A stretch of DNA of 64,000 nt from assembly GCF_000972845.2 (NCBI RefSeq), contig NC_040032.1, positions 16,395,358 through 16,459,357 of the forward strand. Reading direction: 5' to 3'. This stretch comes from Larimichthys crocea. Its lineage: Eukaryota > Chordata > Actinopteri > Sciaenidae. The notes below the pieces were generated by a model. The model did no database searches, was not told the origin of the DNA, and worked only from the letters and a program-made list of their open reading frames with translations. The first letter of the stretch is position 1, and each line of letters starts with the position of its first letter. The position numbers were made by a program, and so were the translations under genes. Below are positions 1 to 11,495 of this stretch, piece by piece.

Positions 1-1390
1 CAAGAATAAATGAAATGGATAGATAATTGCAACCACTATTTTAATCATCAATTTACCCTAGTCGTTCAACTGTTCTGGTTTATATTATTGAATTTTCAGA
101 TGATTTTCATAGTGTTGCAAAATGGAGTGCTCAGTGTTTTATATTGTTTGACAAGCGACAGGAATAAAGCCAATCTCCTAAAAAGGCCTGAGGTCTTAGT
201 GGCAACAACAGCCTGTGACTAAAATACTTAAATAAAAGAGAGTCACTGTTTAAGGCTTGTTACAACATCAGTCAGCCAGCACTCTCACACGGCTCTAGCT
301 ACCTGTCTGCTCTGTCCCGTAGGGAGGTGAATAAGCAAGCGGTCCGACACATCAGTGTGTCAGCGCTGCGAGCGGTGCCAACCACAAGGTTAAAAGGACA
401 GAAACCTTTGCGTACGGCTGTTCACAGAGAGGTTATGCTAATTCTGATCTTAAGTGAGTCTGAAAGAGTTGTTGTTTTTCATTTTGTAGCAACGTATCAT
501 CATAGTTTCATCACTTCTACTGGGGGGAAAAAGGTTAAATTAAATCAGAGATGTGGCCTGGCTTAGAGTCTGAGACAATCAGACCTTGTCACCCTTATTT
601 TAATATTATGGACCCAAAAAACACAACTGCATACACACACTCCTGTGCCCCCTGAGGCAATGTTTTGAGGTAAATGTTTTTTTAAAAAAAAGCAAATTGA
701 ATATGAGCAAATGTGCCACTTTGACTGGAGGGGCGATGATTTTAAATGAAATATTAATAAGAAAATGTCTCTATGTGTTTAAAGAGAACATATAAGGTTA
801 AACCAGACTAAAATCTGCTAGGTTCCCATATTTATTAATCATAAGTCTTCAATCTGTAGGTCTCAGCATGAAAAATAAAATAACGACCTTTACCTCTCCA
901 TCTAAGATAGTTTCTCTTATGAAAACCTTTGTGAAAAGTTGTTGTTTTTTCCCCATTGGAATTAGTTAAACCTCCACCGGAGTATTTACATATGACCACA
1001 GATTTTCTTTAGCACTTCCCTAAGCCACTCAGTCCACTAAACTGTAGTTTCTTCAGTGGATGCTCTCTGCCATGCCGTATCCATCATGCTTAGTGTCAAT
1101 AGTGCTGATGGCTGGTTTCCTGGATTGAGGTCTTTGGAGGAGGGACGGGTTGCATAGTGCCAGAGTGGTAATCAACTGCCTGTGAGAAGGTTCATCCAGA
1201 GAGCAGAAGCTCTGATTGGGATATTTAGCATAAAATGCCTTTGCTAGTCTCATTTCTGCTCTTTTACATACTGCATAGTGGGATACAGCAGCAGCCACGA
1301 CCTGCCAACTTGCCCGTAAAGTGGTCCTCTTATCGGCTGGGAATTTATGTCAGCATGCGTAGTGCAATAGCTACATTCACAGATAAAACC
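1..1390. other. Non-coding DNA at the left edge, putative intron 1
   Basis: No exon, RNA gene or recognisable repeat seen. The open frames here are short and unremarkable. Confidence 0.6.
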
Positions 1391-1432
1391 ACCTCTCTCT
1401 CTCCCTCCCTCTCTCTCTCTGTCTGTCTGTCT
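1391..1432 (+). repeat. (CT)n/(CTGT)n microsatellite
   Basis: CT-rich tract of about 42 bp ending in CTGTCTGTCTGTCTG. Confidence 0.92.
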
Positions 1433-1634
1433 GATGGCTGAGAACAGAGAGTTCATGTTGCTGTTATAGTAAAGAGATAACTGATGACCTACAACGTCAC
1501 AGAGATTGGCACAGACGGAGCTTTGCGGCCCAGAAAAGGTCACTGAAGCCATAAACAAAATCAGGTGGTCGACGAGGGGCGAGGGTTGTTGATTAAAACT
1601 CCAGAATTTTGCTTATAACTCCGTGGAGACACTT

Positions 1635-1815
1635 TTTTTTTTTTTTTAAGATTATTTCTTTGGCCTTTTATGATAGGACAGCTGAAGATAGACAGGAAGC
1701 AGGGGGCAGAGACACGCAGTAAATGGCCGTCCGATGCGATTTGAACCGGGGCCAGCTGCAGCAAGGACTATAGCCTCCACACACGGGGCGGCTGCTTAAC
1801 CCATTACGCTACCGA
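1635..1815 (-). mobile_element. tRNA-derived SINE with 11 bp target-site duplication
   Basis: Read on the minus strand: box A-like GGTAGCGTAATGGGTTAAGC, box B GGTTCAAATCGCATC, a body (CTGCTTCCTGTCTATCTTCA) and the tail CTGTCCTATCATAAAAGGCC followed by a poly-A run (poly-T on the plus strand). Exact 11 bp duplications TGGAGACACTT flank it at 1624-1634 and 1816-1826, proof of insertion by target-primed reverse transcription. It carries no protein-coding sequence and depends on a partner LINE. Confidence 0.92.
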
Positions 1816-3483
1816 TGGAGACACTTATAAATGAGACGCAGACTCATCGACCAATCGCACCAGCATTATAGCTCTGAGACAAACGGTAGTTCAATAAGGT
1901 GATAAAGCAGATAAACAGCTGACATCTGAGGCAACAAGTGGACAGGGAGGACGGCGCCGTTTCATACCATCTTAAATGCGGGCGTTGAACAGCTAGTGAA
2001 ACAGGGTAGATTACTGTCATCAAAGGTCTTTTAAAGTGCAGACTGGTGAGTTTCACTGAGTTGGCGGCATTGCCTCCTGACAGATTTAGATAAAAAACCG
2101 TTGCAGTGTTTTTATGCCTGTTATTTCATCGACTGTGGTCATTCTGAAGAGCGACACTTCTGTAACATACATCTTCACTTTAGCTATGAGTGCGCAGCAA
2201 ATGGTTATAAAACAGAGAGAGAGAGCGAGAGCTCCTGTTCCCCATCCAGACTTGTAGGGCAGCAAATGGATTTAATTCATCAAAGTGAGAGGTGAGGAAA
2301 TACTGTTATCTAAAGGCCATCCCTCGTGAATATCATTCTGTTTACAGATAAGGCAACGTTGTACTATAATGTGCGTGTAAGGATAGAAATTACAGCGCCA
2401 ATAAAAGTCAAGATCCCGCTGCAATTCTTTGTCCAGTATGAGTGTTGAACATCTAAGTTAAGCGTCTTTATCAGGTGAAGACACACCTTTTCCCTGAGAC
2501 GGCCATAATGATGATAGATTGATGGAGACTATCCATAGATCATGCAAGAGTCTCTATTACTCCAGTGCAGTGAAGTCGCAAGTTTGGTCGTGAAAACTAT
2601 AAATTATTAAGCTGTTTTGTCAGACACCAGCAACAAAATTTTCACTGACGTTGCATACTGCTGACGCCGCAAAGGGATGCACTATAGAATTTCATTCCAT
2701 CTGTGATTGAGTGCAATTGTCAGGCTATGAGCTGTAGGGTCATAAAAAACACATATTACTGAGCAAGACAGCCAGACTCAGACGGGCGTATGTTTGTCTA
2801 GACAGAATGCAGCAGAAGGCCACATGATTCACTCACTTTTAAATTAAAAAAGAATTAGATTATGAAATGACTTCAGCTATGCAGCAGTAAATTTGTGGTA
2901 AGAATTGAATTTAAAATGGAAAGTTCAGCATCAATCTTTTTTTATTTTTTTATTTCCAGATAATACTATACACCGGTGAAACCATGATCTCTGAGATAAG
3001 ATTTAAAAGCCACAGAAGTAGATGGCTGTCAATGGCAATCTGTAGTCTTAGTCTCTCAAAGAGGCCCTTTGTTCTTGCTGATCATCCACTTAAGCGCGAA
3101 GAAATATCGTTATCAGGTCTGGAATGTATTGTAATGGATGAAAACTACTGAGAGGGACAAAAGGACAAAGAACGTTGAGTGAGACAGACAGCGAGCGATG
3201 TTTGGAGGAGATGATGGCAGGAGAAACCCTGGCCATCCAGCAGAATTTTAATTACTGCAGGCAGCAGCACTTCTCGCAGACTAATCTCCTCCACAGTAGG
3301 ATTTATAGGCATTACTGATGCTGACAAAGTGATTGCTCAGGGAGAGATAAAACATTATAAAATAAAGCATGGAAATGGATATGAATAACACTTCCTCCTC
3401 AAGGCAAGGTTGTTTTAATGTTTGTTTCACTAAATTGAATTGCTTATTAGCAGACTGCTACGGATTATTACGTTTTGTAACAA

Positions 3484-3516
3484 TATGTGTGTGTGTGTGT
3501 GTGTGTGTGCGTGCGT
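3484..3516 (+). repeat. (TG)n microsatellite
   Basis: About 12 TG units followed by (CGTG)2. Confidence 0.95.
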
Positions 3517-3757
3517 GGTTGTAAAATTAAATTTGACGGGGAAAAGAATGCATTGCACTGATTTATAATTATATAATTATCAAGCAGTTTGGTTCCAAAC
3601 TTCGATAAAAGTCGTTCGCTGGAGTTTAAGCTTCACAGTGTGTGACTTTCCTCTGCAGCTAAGGTTAACACCACTTTAAAGCCGATGTGAGTGGGGGAGT
3701 AGTAATGATGAATTCTACACCAGATTTCTAATGCTTACAGTTGGGACATCGTCCTCA

Positions 3758-3788
3758 CCCCCCCGCCTCTCCCTTCCCCCCTTCCCCC
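3758..3788 (-). other. G-quadruplex motif on minus strand
   Basis: Minus-strand order is G5-AA-G6-AA-G3-AGAGGC-G7, that is four runs of three or more G with loops of 2, 2 and 6 nt. This fits the standard G4 pattern. Whether it folds is untested. Confidence 0.7.
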
Positions 3789-6700
3789 TTCCTGACATTT
3801 CTATTATTGAGAAACAGCAACTCTAGGATAGCATGCCACTGCTGCCGCACTATATCCGCTCTGACTTAATCCTCCTGGCATTTCACTAGCCTGCTCTCCT
3901 TCCTCAAACATGCCAAACTATTTAATATTTAATCCACTTTCAATGGGATTACCATTCAAAGATGAATATTTTGGCAGGGGACGGGCTTATCAATGGTTAT
4001 GATGCAAAGCAATTTTTGTCTTATTCCCCCCCCTGTTAAAATGGACCATCGGTTGATTGTGCTTGTTGAACAGGGATTGATGAGAGGTCTGAGTCTGCAG
4101 AGAGAGTTCCTAATGAACAAATAAATCAAACATCTCTCTGAGATTGAGCCGGTGTCTCATCGCCCGGATCGCAAAGTCACACCACATCACACTTGCTAAA
4201 GAAGATGATCAAGGGCACTAATTGAATTGCAGTATACACACGTACAGTGCAGTGTGCCCCACATCCAAACAACCGGAGCTATCACCTCAGTGGATATTGC
4301 CTTTAATTTCACAGCCTGAAGTCAATTTCACAGCCTGCAATCTCCATATGTTTATCTACCAGAAATTAAATTTCTGTTATTAGTGACAGTCTTTCGGCCA
4401 CATGCTCACATGTTCACACGCCATGAAAAAAGACATGTATTCCCGGACTCTGGATGAACACACATACACCCACAAAGTTTAAGTGTGAGAGCAAACATCT
4501 TGTAAAAATTCAGCAAGCTTTATTGTCCCTGAGTGAATTCACTCAGCTTATGTAGGAAATTGTTGGCTGGCTGATATTAAATTGAACATTCTTAGAGAAG
4601 AAAATGATTTCTCAAAGAGGACACTGATGACTTTGGATTGACATTCAGTTTCAAAAGGGTCCTATAAGCAAAAGGATATTGTGACTTTGTCTTGAGCAAT
4701 TACGTGTGTTCATATAGTATTCTGCAGAATTGCACAGTATGTTCATTTGAAGGAGAGCTGATGGGTTGAAACAGAACTCTCAAGGTATGATTAATAAAGC
4801 TTTCCCTGTATCTACATTGTTGAGATGTTCAAACACTGGAACTAGCTGTTTGTCTAAAAGGAGCCTTGCTGCCAAGTCTCGAAGACGATGAGGATGGGGA
4901 TCATTACTGGGAAAAATCAGGATATATTCTTGTGTGATCAAAATAAAAAGCAAAATCCTCTCTGGAGGTTTGTCTGCCACGGAATAGAAACAAAAACATC
5001 AACTCACAAATCTCGCAAAGTGATAGAAATCCAATAGAACTGGTTTCAAAGCACCCCATAGTTAACCCTACTTGATCTATCACTATGTTTCCTGCAGCAA
5101 ATCTGAAACTTTCTAATAATACAGTGGAAGGCAAAGTAATGCTTGGCAGGCACACAAAGTACTGTGTTAGTTTCTCTAAAATATATTTCATTTATATCTT
5201 GTGTCACACCAGGTTGTTCATCGTTCAAATGTCTCTCTCAAAATGAAGTGTTTTACTTAAAGGCAGAAAAGCGCACTGATACACTGCTTGATTCACAGCA
5301 CCAGTGACTAGATATGGAATCAATCTTATCCTTATATGATTTATTTTACAACTCAGGATCACTGTTCCAGTTCCTTACTAGAAGTAATATGGATAAACAT
5401 ATTTATGCATGGACTACTGGGACCGAGAGGTTTATTTTTACTTCGCCTCACACTCCCCCACCATCCTGAAATTATCGAGTAGGATAAATTGAAGAATTTT
5501 TTTGCAAAGTAAGCTGATACTATTCACCTACTTGCTTTTAGTTTCTTTTCTTTTTTTTCCCAAGCTACCAGGCTTGACTCATTCCTCTGATTCTTACATC
5601 TTACAGTGTAAGTTTCCAGGGTGGAAGCTCACCCGTGGTTGCGGTAATGTGCAACATGGACAGACTGATCTTGGGTACAAAAGAACGATTAGGTATCATT
5701 CCTGCCTTGCTATGCCTGTCAGCATACAGGACTCTTGGGGTTGTTTACTGCTTACATGCTTTGTGTGCGGTTCAGAAAACATCACAACAAGTCTTGTGTG
5801 GAATTGGGAACCTGTAGGAGAGGGATTTAGATGTGTCGCCAACCAGCCCATGCGATTATTGAGAAACTGCGTGAGAGCTCAGCACACCAGCATGAAGAAT
5901 GAGATTTGTAATGTAGAGATGTGGACGCAATACAACAACATGAAATGTGGGAATGCCCGCTGGCCTCCTTCCCCAAGCTTTCATATGATAAGCTGCAACT
6001 ATCGTGTTTCGAGCCGCCAAGTTGGTGTGTAACACAGTCTCATCTGGCCAGACCAGTGGGCTATGACATTTCACCCCCCCTGCCAAGAGGATCCTTCTTC
6101 TATCTTCTCTCTCCAAAGCCCCCATGGCCTCTAAAAGCACCGTCAGCTTGCAGCAGTCAGCTGAGGCTGATTGAATTAACCGACACAAAATGGATTCTAC
6201 TTACTCAACCTGCTGGACAGATGAATGCATCACTGACAGACTTTGAATCGAGGCAATGCGAGATTGTGTCTAATACAGGCTTCTACTCAGGATGTAGGGA
6301 TGCAGTGGTTTATACAGGCAATAAAATAAACACATTCTGAAATATAACTAGAAGATTATCAACCCTCAAACCTGGCATTGAGCTTTCTGGTTCCCTGGCA
6401 CAGATATTTCCAATTTCTGCACTGCATCAAAGGTGGAGTTGGTTGTTTTTTTTGACGTAATAATTGCACTTGTTTCCTGGCAATAAAACAATGGTAGCCT
6501 CAGGTTAAAGAAAGAGGCTTGTTGCTTGAGGTTACTTGGGAAGTTTGAGTTGTGGAAATTAATTAGAAGCACTTTCCCGTGGTTGCAGCAGGCAAGCCCT
6601 GAAGCATGTGTGAACATGGCGTATATAATCCTCCTTTCCCTACAACTATAGCCCCAAGGTTGTAAAATAAGTATGAGCTATGAGTCAGTGCCTGCTGAAA

Positions 6701-6937
6701 TACAATGTAAACTTCCCATGCAATCCACAACAATACAACCATTAGTCCATTAGTAATGGATGTTTAGGCCAATGCTGTTGTTACATTTGTTGCACTCAAG
6801 GCCCAAAATATACAAGATTGCTTTAAGCAGGAATACTGAACCTTTTCCGTTTTCTGGTTGTACTGTCTTTAACATCTGACTGTGCTGATATTCAGAATTT
6901 CTATTTGATAAAAGAAAAAGCATGCAAGGGTAAAAGG

Positions 6938-7118
6938 AGGGGGGGTTGTAGCTCATATGGTAGAGGCCAGATGGTCGAGTTCTTACTGCAGGTCCTTACC
7001 ACTGGGTTTGATTCCAACTCTCGGCCCTTTGCTGCCTGTCATTCCCTCTGTCTCCCTACAGTTTGCCCAGAATGTCCCAATCTAAATAAAAGCATAAAAG
7101 CCCTCCAAGATATATAAA
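6938..7118 (+). mobile_element. tRNA-derived SINE
   Basis: The head has an RNA polymerase III box A (TTGTAGCTCATATGGTAGAG) and box B (GGGTTTGATTCCAACTC), as in a tRNA gene, followed by a non-tRNA body (CTGCCTGTCATTCCCTCTGT), the tail AAATAAAAGCATAAAAGCCC and an A/T-rich end. The body resembles the SINE at 1635-1815, so the two are probably the same superfamily. No clear target-site duplication is seen. It is a retrotransposon and not a functional tRNA: no anticodon arm or 3' acceptor stem can be folded. Confidence 0.75.
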
Positions 7119-10100
7119 AAATATAAATTAAGAAATCTACTGAATGGAGGAACTGTGGAATTGATCTTCCATTGAACCTTTTGAATGATCCCAAATCGTT
7201 CCCTGTTTAACATGCACTGACCTGGAAGCTTCAGCTGTTTCTTACTGTGCACACTAATCACTTTTCCCTCTCTTAATTTAGTGTTGCTGTCTCACCAAAG
7301 AGACTTTAGAGAAGAAACCCACATTCGTAACAACCCTGGAGGATGGGCGTGGGATCAGCCTCAGGGATTGACTCATTGATTCCCTTCAGCCCTTGAGGCT
7401 GGCTTTGAGAGCCACTAGGCAGGTTTCAAGGGCTCTCATTACACACACGTACATGTAAAGCTGTTCGCTGCTGCCTGAAGCTGTCTGCAGAAGAACCCTA
7501 AATTGAGCACTGCAGTGAGGATGATGGATAGCCTTGTCGGGGATACAGATGGCTCCTGTAGGGGGTTCGGCTCCCCTTTGGGACGAGTCAGCTGGGCTGA
7601 GGACCACATGTTGACAGCCAGAACCTCTTTGCAGTGTAACATAAGGCACCACTGAGCCATCTATGACTGCTCGGAGACCATGTACATCTCTGAGATGAGT
7701 CGCGCTAGTACCACACGATCAATAAAGCAGCAGAGTGTAACGCTAACAGCTCCAACACGCATGTTATCCATTCCTGACTGTGCATAGTCATGTCTGATAA
7801 GTGACTCCTCTCTGGAAATGATCCCAAAAAAGTATTTTAGAAACACAAAATTAAAAATCAGTTCTAGTATGAGCTTGAGTTTTAATTTTTTTGATTTTCA
7901 AAAATGAATAACTAACAATATGAATAATTAGTAGCATAATTAGAAGTAAGATACTAACAAATAATTTATATGCATTTGTAAAATATTGATAATGAAATTA
8001 ATTCAAAGTTGCATAATTTGGTGTAACAGTCATTTATATTTAATGTCTTAAAAATGAATGTGTGAACTCGTATTATTTTCATTATGTTTGCTTAAATAAT
8101 TAGAACTTGCCGGTTTATTATGTCACTTATAAACCAAGAGAGGTAAAACATTATATTCTGTATATGTCAGAATGCTTCTGGGTATTTCACTTGGACACAT
8201 CGGGTTAAGCTATTGCCACAGCCAAGGAAGGAAAACACTAAAATGATTTCCTCCTGATAGATAAACTACATCTTCCTGCTTTATAAGAACGTTCTACTGA
8301 ACGTGCTGCCACATATGCTCACAGCGCAGGGGCAGTAGCATATGTGAAACTGAACAAGCGCTGATTACAGCGGTGCTGTATAGAGAGAACCGTGCTGCAT
8401 GTCACTTTGACAAAGAGAGCAGGAGGGTAGTGAGTGGTGGAGCGCACTTGTGTGAGTAAAGGCTGCAGGGTCGCATGTCTTTGTGTCCTGCCCTTTGAAT
8501 AGGTCTTACCCTCCTGATCCTGGTTCTCCTGTTGTTACAGGTATAGCTAATCAGAGACTGTGGCATTGGGTCCAGGCAGTCAGCCCTGAATAAAACATGG
8601 AGTGAAAAATTTAATCAAGAGAGGGCATCTGTGGTTGTCTCAGGCTGCTGGTACCAACACTCCAGCTATTCACCACATGTGTCCTCATACTAATGACAAG
8701 CCTAAAAGGGAGGCATAGGGCAACCTCTTTTCATAATCAAAGTGTTTTTATTCATGACATGTCTATTAATTAGTTTGGAATAGTCTGCACCATGTGCTCA
8801 GAAGAATTTAAATTGGCTGAAGAGGATTTGCCCTTTCTCTGTTGAGCCAATGATTTCTTGGCAAGTCTTTATAACCAGGGAGGGGACAACGAAGGAGGGA
8901 GGGCGTGGGCAAGGAGATAGAAAGGTTGTGTGTCTGTCTGTCTTTTAGTTGTTCTGTCTCTCTCTCGCTCTTTCCCTCTCCTTCTGTGAGTGACTCATAG
9001 AGCCTATAAATCACTGGGGGGGCAGCAAAATTGAATCTGTCAGTGGTGTTTGTCCTGTTACAATCTATCTGAGCTAGCTGCGTATGTTAGTGAGAACACA
9101 CACAAACACACTTGAACTCAATAAAAAGAATAACGCTCCCAAAGCAATACTTATTTGGCACACCATCTTTAAAAAAAAAAAAAAGAAAAAGGCAAGGCAG
9201 CTTGTTATCTTACTTCTTATTTGTAAAGATTTCCTCAAGTGGGTGAAGACGAAAATAATAAATATGATTGTTTGATACGTAGCTAAGGCCTGAGAGACAA
9301 CATGACAAACCTCATTGTTTGGATTGCGTTATATCCTTTTTAAAACTTGGCACCGGCGGCTCTCATGTATTATTTCTATCTAACAACTAGCATGACTTGG
9401 ATAATTAAATGTCTTCTCTCGTGGGTCTAATCTCTATCCTCTGTGTCTCACCTCCAAAAGATAAGAAGCTATTAACTTCTGTTTATGTCGCCTGTCATTA
9501 AGTCTGTACTTCGATTTCTTTTGAACTTTGGGGACAATACAATCTGACACGTTTGTTATCTGCTTTCATTCAAACTGTGAATCAGTACCATCAAAACCAC
9601 AGTAATACGCAACCTGTCTCTGGTACAGTTAACAAGCATGCGTGCAAGTATTGACACTTGTCAAGACATAATCAGCAGTGATGTTTTAGTCATGGTGGAA
9701 GATAGAACAGAGGGGCAAATTGTTTGCTAATTCTCATTTCACACTCCCAATGTGAAATCAGCCAGGCACACAGAGCACCGGTTCCTCTACATGCACAATG
9801 GTCTGGCTCGCTGCGTAACACCAAATTATCTTTCCCATGGCTTAATTATTCATTAGGCAAACATAATTAATTTAAGAAGCTTCTCTCACAGGAAGTGTTT
9901 CAAATAAAGGCCAGAAGGACAGCTTTCTGCTTAATCATTAACTGAACAGAGAACACAGCCAAGAACCTGCAAGGGTCTGAATGCTTTATTGGATATAATC
10001 TCATTGCACGCCAATAGATTCTTTTCACAGTGCCGAAAAGTTGAGGCCTTGCGTGAGATTGCGCTGAAATGTTTTTATGGATTCAGTTTGATACAGCTAG

Positions 10101-11182
10101 AAATACCCTTTCAAATTAAAGCGCCAATGTGTTTTAATGTCAGCGTGTGTAATTTTATCTCCTATAATAATGTGAGCAGCAAACAAAACTGCAAACTCCA
10201 CTTACTCCTGGTAACACTGTTTTCCAGCCCTTACTCCCACACACCATTTAACAAGCTCTATTTTGTCTCCCCGCATCTGACGAGGGCTATGATGCTTGTG
10301 TGACTGAGGGGAACCGAAACCCAGACAGAAGGATTTTTTTATTTTTTTTTCTGCAGCTCTTCTTAGCCAATCCATCTCCCACCCTACACATTTACCAGAA
10401 AGAAAAAAAAAACACCCTAATTACACACACTGAGTACACAGGCACACACATGCACAATCTTTGCCCCCTCGTCTCCTCCTTTATGTTCCCTTCCTTCGCT
10501 CAATGTTCCCGGCTCTAACGGAAGCGGGATCTCAGAGAGAAGGAAAAGGCTTTGATCTATCTTCTCCGTGATTCTGAGCTTTCAGATCAAGAGGCGGTTT
10601 GTCTTCAAGCTCACCAAATCCTCAGATGGCCCGAGACAAAGAGCAAACATACTGAAGTGCCTTTACAGATCCATTTGCGTAATGGCAGAGTTGCCTGTGT
10701 GCTTGTGTGTGGGTGTGTGTGTGCATGTGTGTGTATTCATGGATTGACCTTTTTTCTGTTGTGCCACTCCATTCCAGCAATCATTACATCCTTCTTTTTT
10801 CTGATTGTATTACTCCGCTCTATTATTCAGTCATGATGAGACATCTGAATTGAAAGACATTTTGTGGCCATCGTCTGCATTCACCTTGTTCCAAGTAAAG
10901 TTTCTTCGTGGAATTACTCTCTGCAAGCAAACCTCACTCATATTACCATGGAAACAACAAGATTTCTTTTCCCAGAAGATCTATTAAAACACTTCTTTTC
11001 TGAGGATCTATTCACGAGTCAATGAAAAGGGTAAGAATGTGACACCTCTATACATCTTCGTTAGATTTGTCTCTTGGTCATTATTTTAAATCAAGCAGTA
11101 ACCAAAGATAGGTGGTCAAAATGTATTCTTGAAATTAAAAGAAAAATCTTTTAAAAAGAGTCCAAGACTGAATATTATCTTA
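7119..11182. other. Non-coding DNA, putative intron 1 (4 kb)
   Basis: AT-rich sequence. 9836-9876 is dense in TAATTA-type words (listed as a finding). A (GT/CT)-rich stretch occurs near 8925-8990 and an A-run at 9171-9190. No exon was recognised. Confidence 0.6.
10696..10735 (+). repeat. Imperfect (TG)n microsatellite
   Basis: TG dinucleotide tract of about 40 bp with several interruptions. Confidence 0.9.
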
Positions 11183-11495
11183 TTAAAGGTCCAGTGTTTA
11201 AGATTTGGGGTCTCTGTTTACAGAATATGGCAGAAATTGAATAGGACATGCAAAACTATGTTTTCATACATTTATATAATTCCCTGGAAATAATAATTGT
11301 TGTTTTTTTTTGTTACCCTAAAACTACTCTTTTATATCTATAGATGCCATAGGTCACTGCAGGTGTTTCTACAGTAGCCAAGAATGGACAAACCCAAACA
11401 CCACATGTTTTCACACCACGTTGCCACTGTGGTTTCTCATTCACACTTAGAATGGGAGGGCGAGTGGAAGCGGTTACAAACCGTAACAACATCCA
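11183..11495 (+). mobile_element. 3'-truncated copy of the TTAA-ended element
   Basis: It starts TTAAAGGTCCAGTGTTTAAG and continues with ATGTTTTCATACATTTATAT, TTTTATATCTATAG and TTTCTACAGTAGCCAAGAAT, matching the element at 26632-26947 read on the minus strand. The terminal inverted partner is missing at the right end. It has no coding capacity. The right border is approximate. Confidence 0.6.

Larger units (their letters stand above)
1827..6937. other. Non-coding DNA, putative intron 1 (5.1 kb)
   Basis: It contains the TG repeat and G4 motif listed separately and a short direct repeat of AATTTCACAGCCTG near 4303-4338. The 176-codon frame at 5502-6032 lacks an ATG start and is not supported as a gene. 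Confidence 0.6.

Noticed and set aside
5502..6032. A 176-codon plus-strand open frame with a hydrophobic start and many cysteines, superficially like a secreted peptide
   Set aside because: It begins at TTG, not ATG, has no Kozak context, no splice or poly(A) signals, and no recognisable family. An overlapping antisense frame of similar quality (5856-6188) suggests chance.
6938..7010. A functional tRNA gene, suggested by box A and B
   Set aside because: The cloverleaf cannot be completed and the segment continues into a SINE body and tail, so it is a retrotransposon head.
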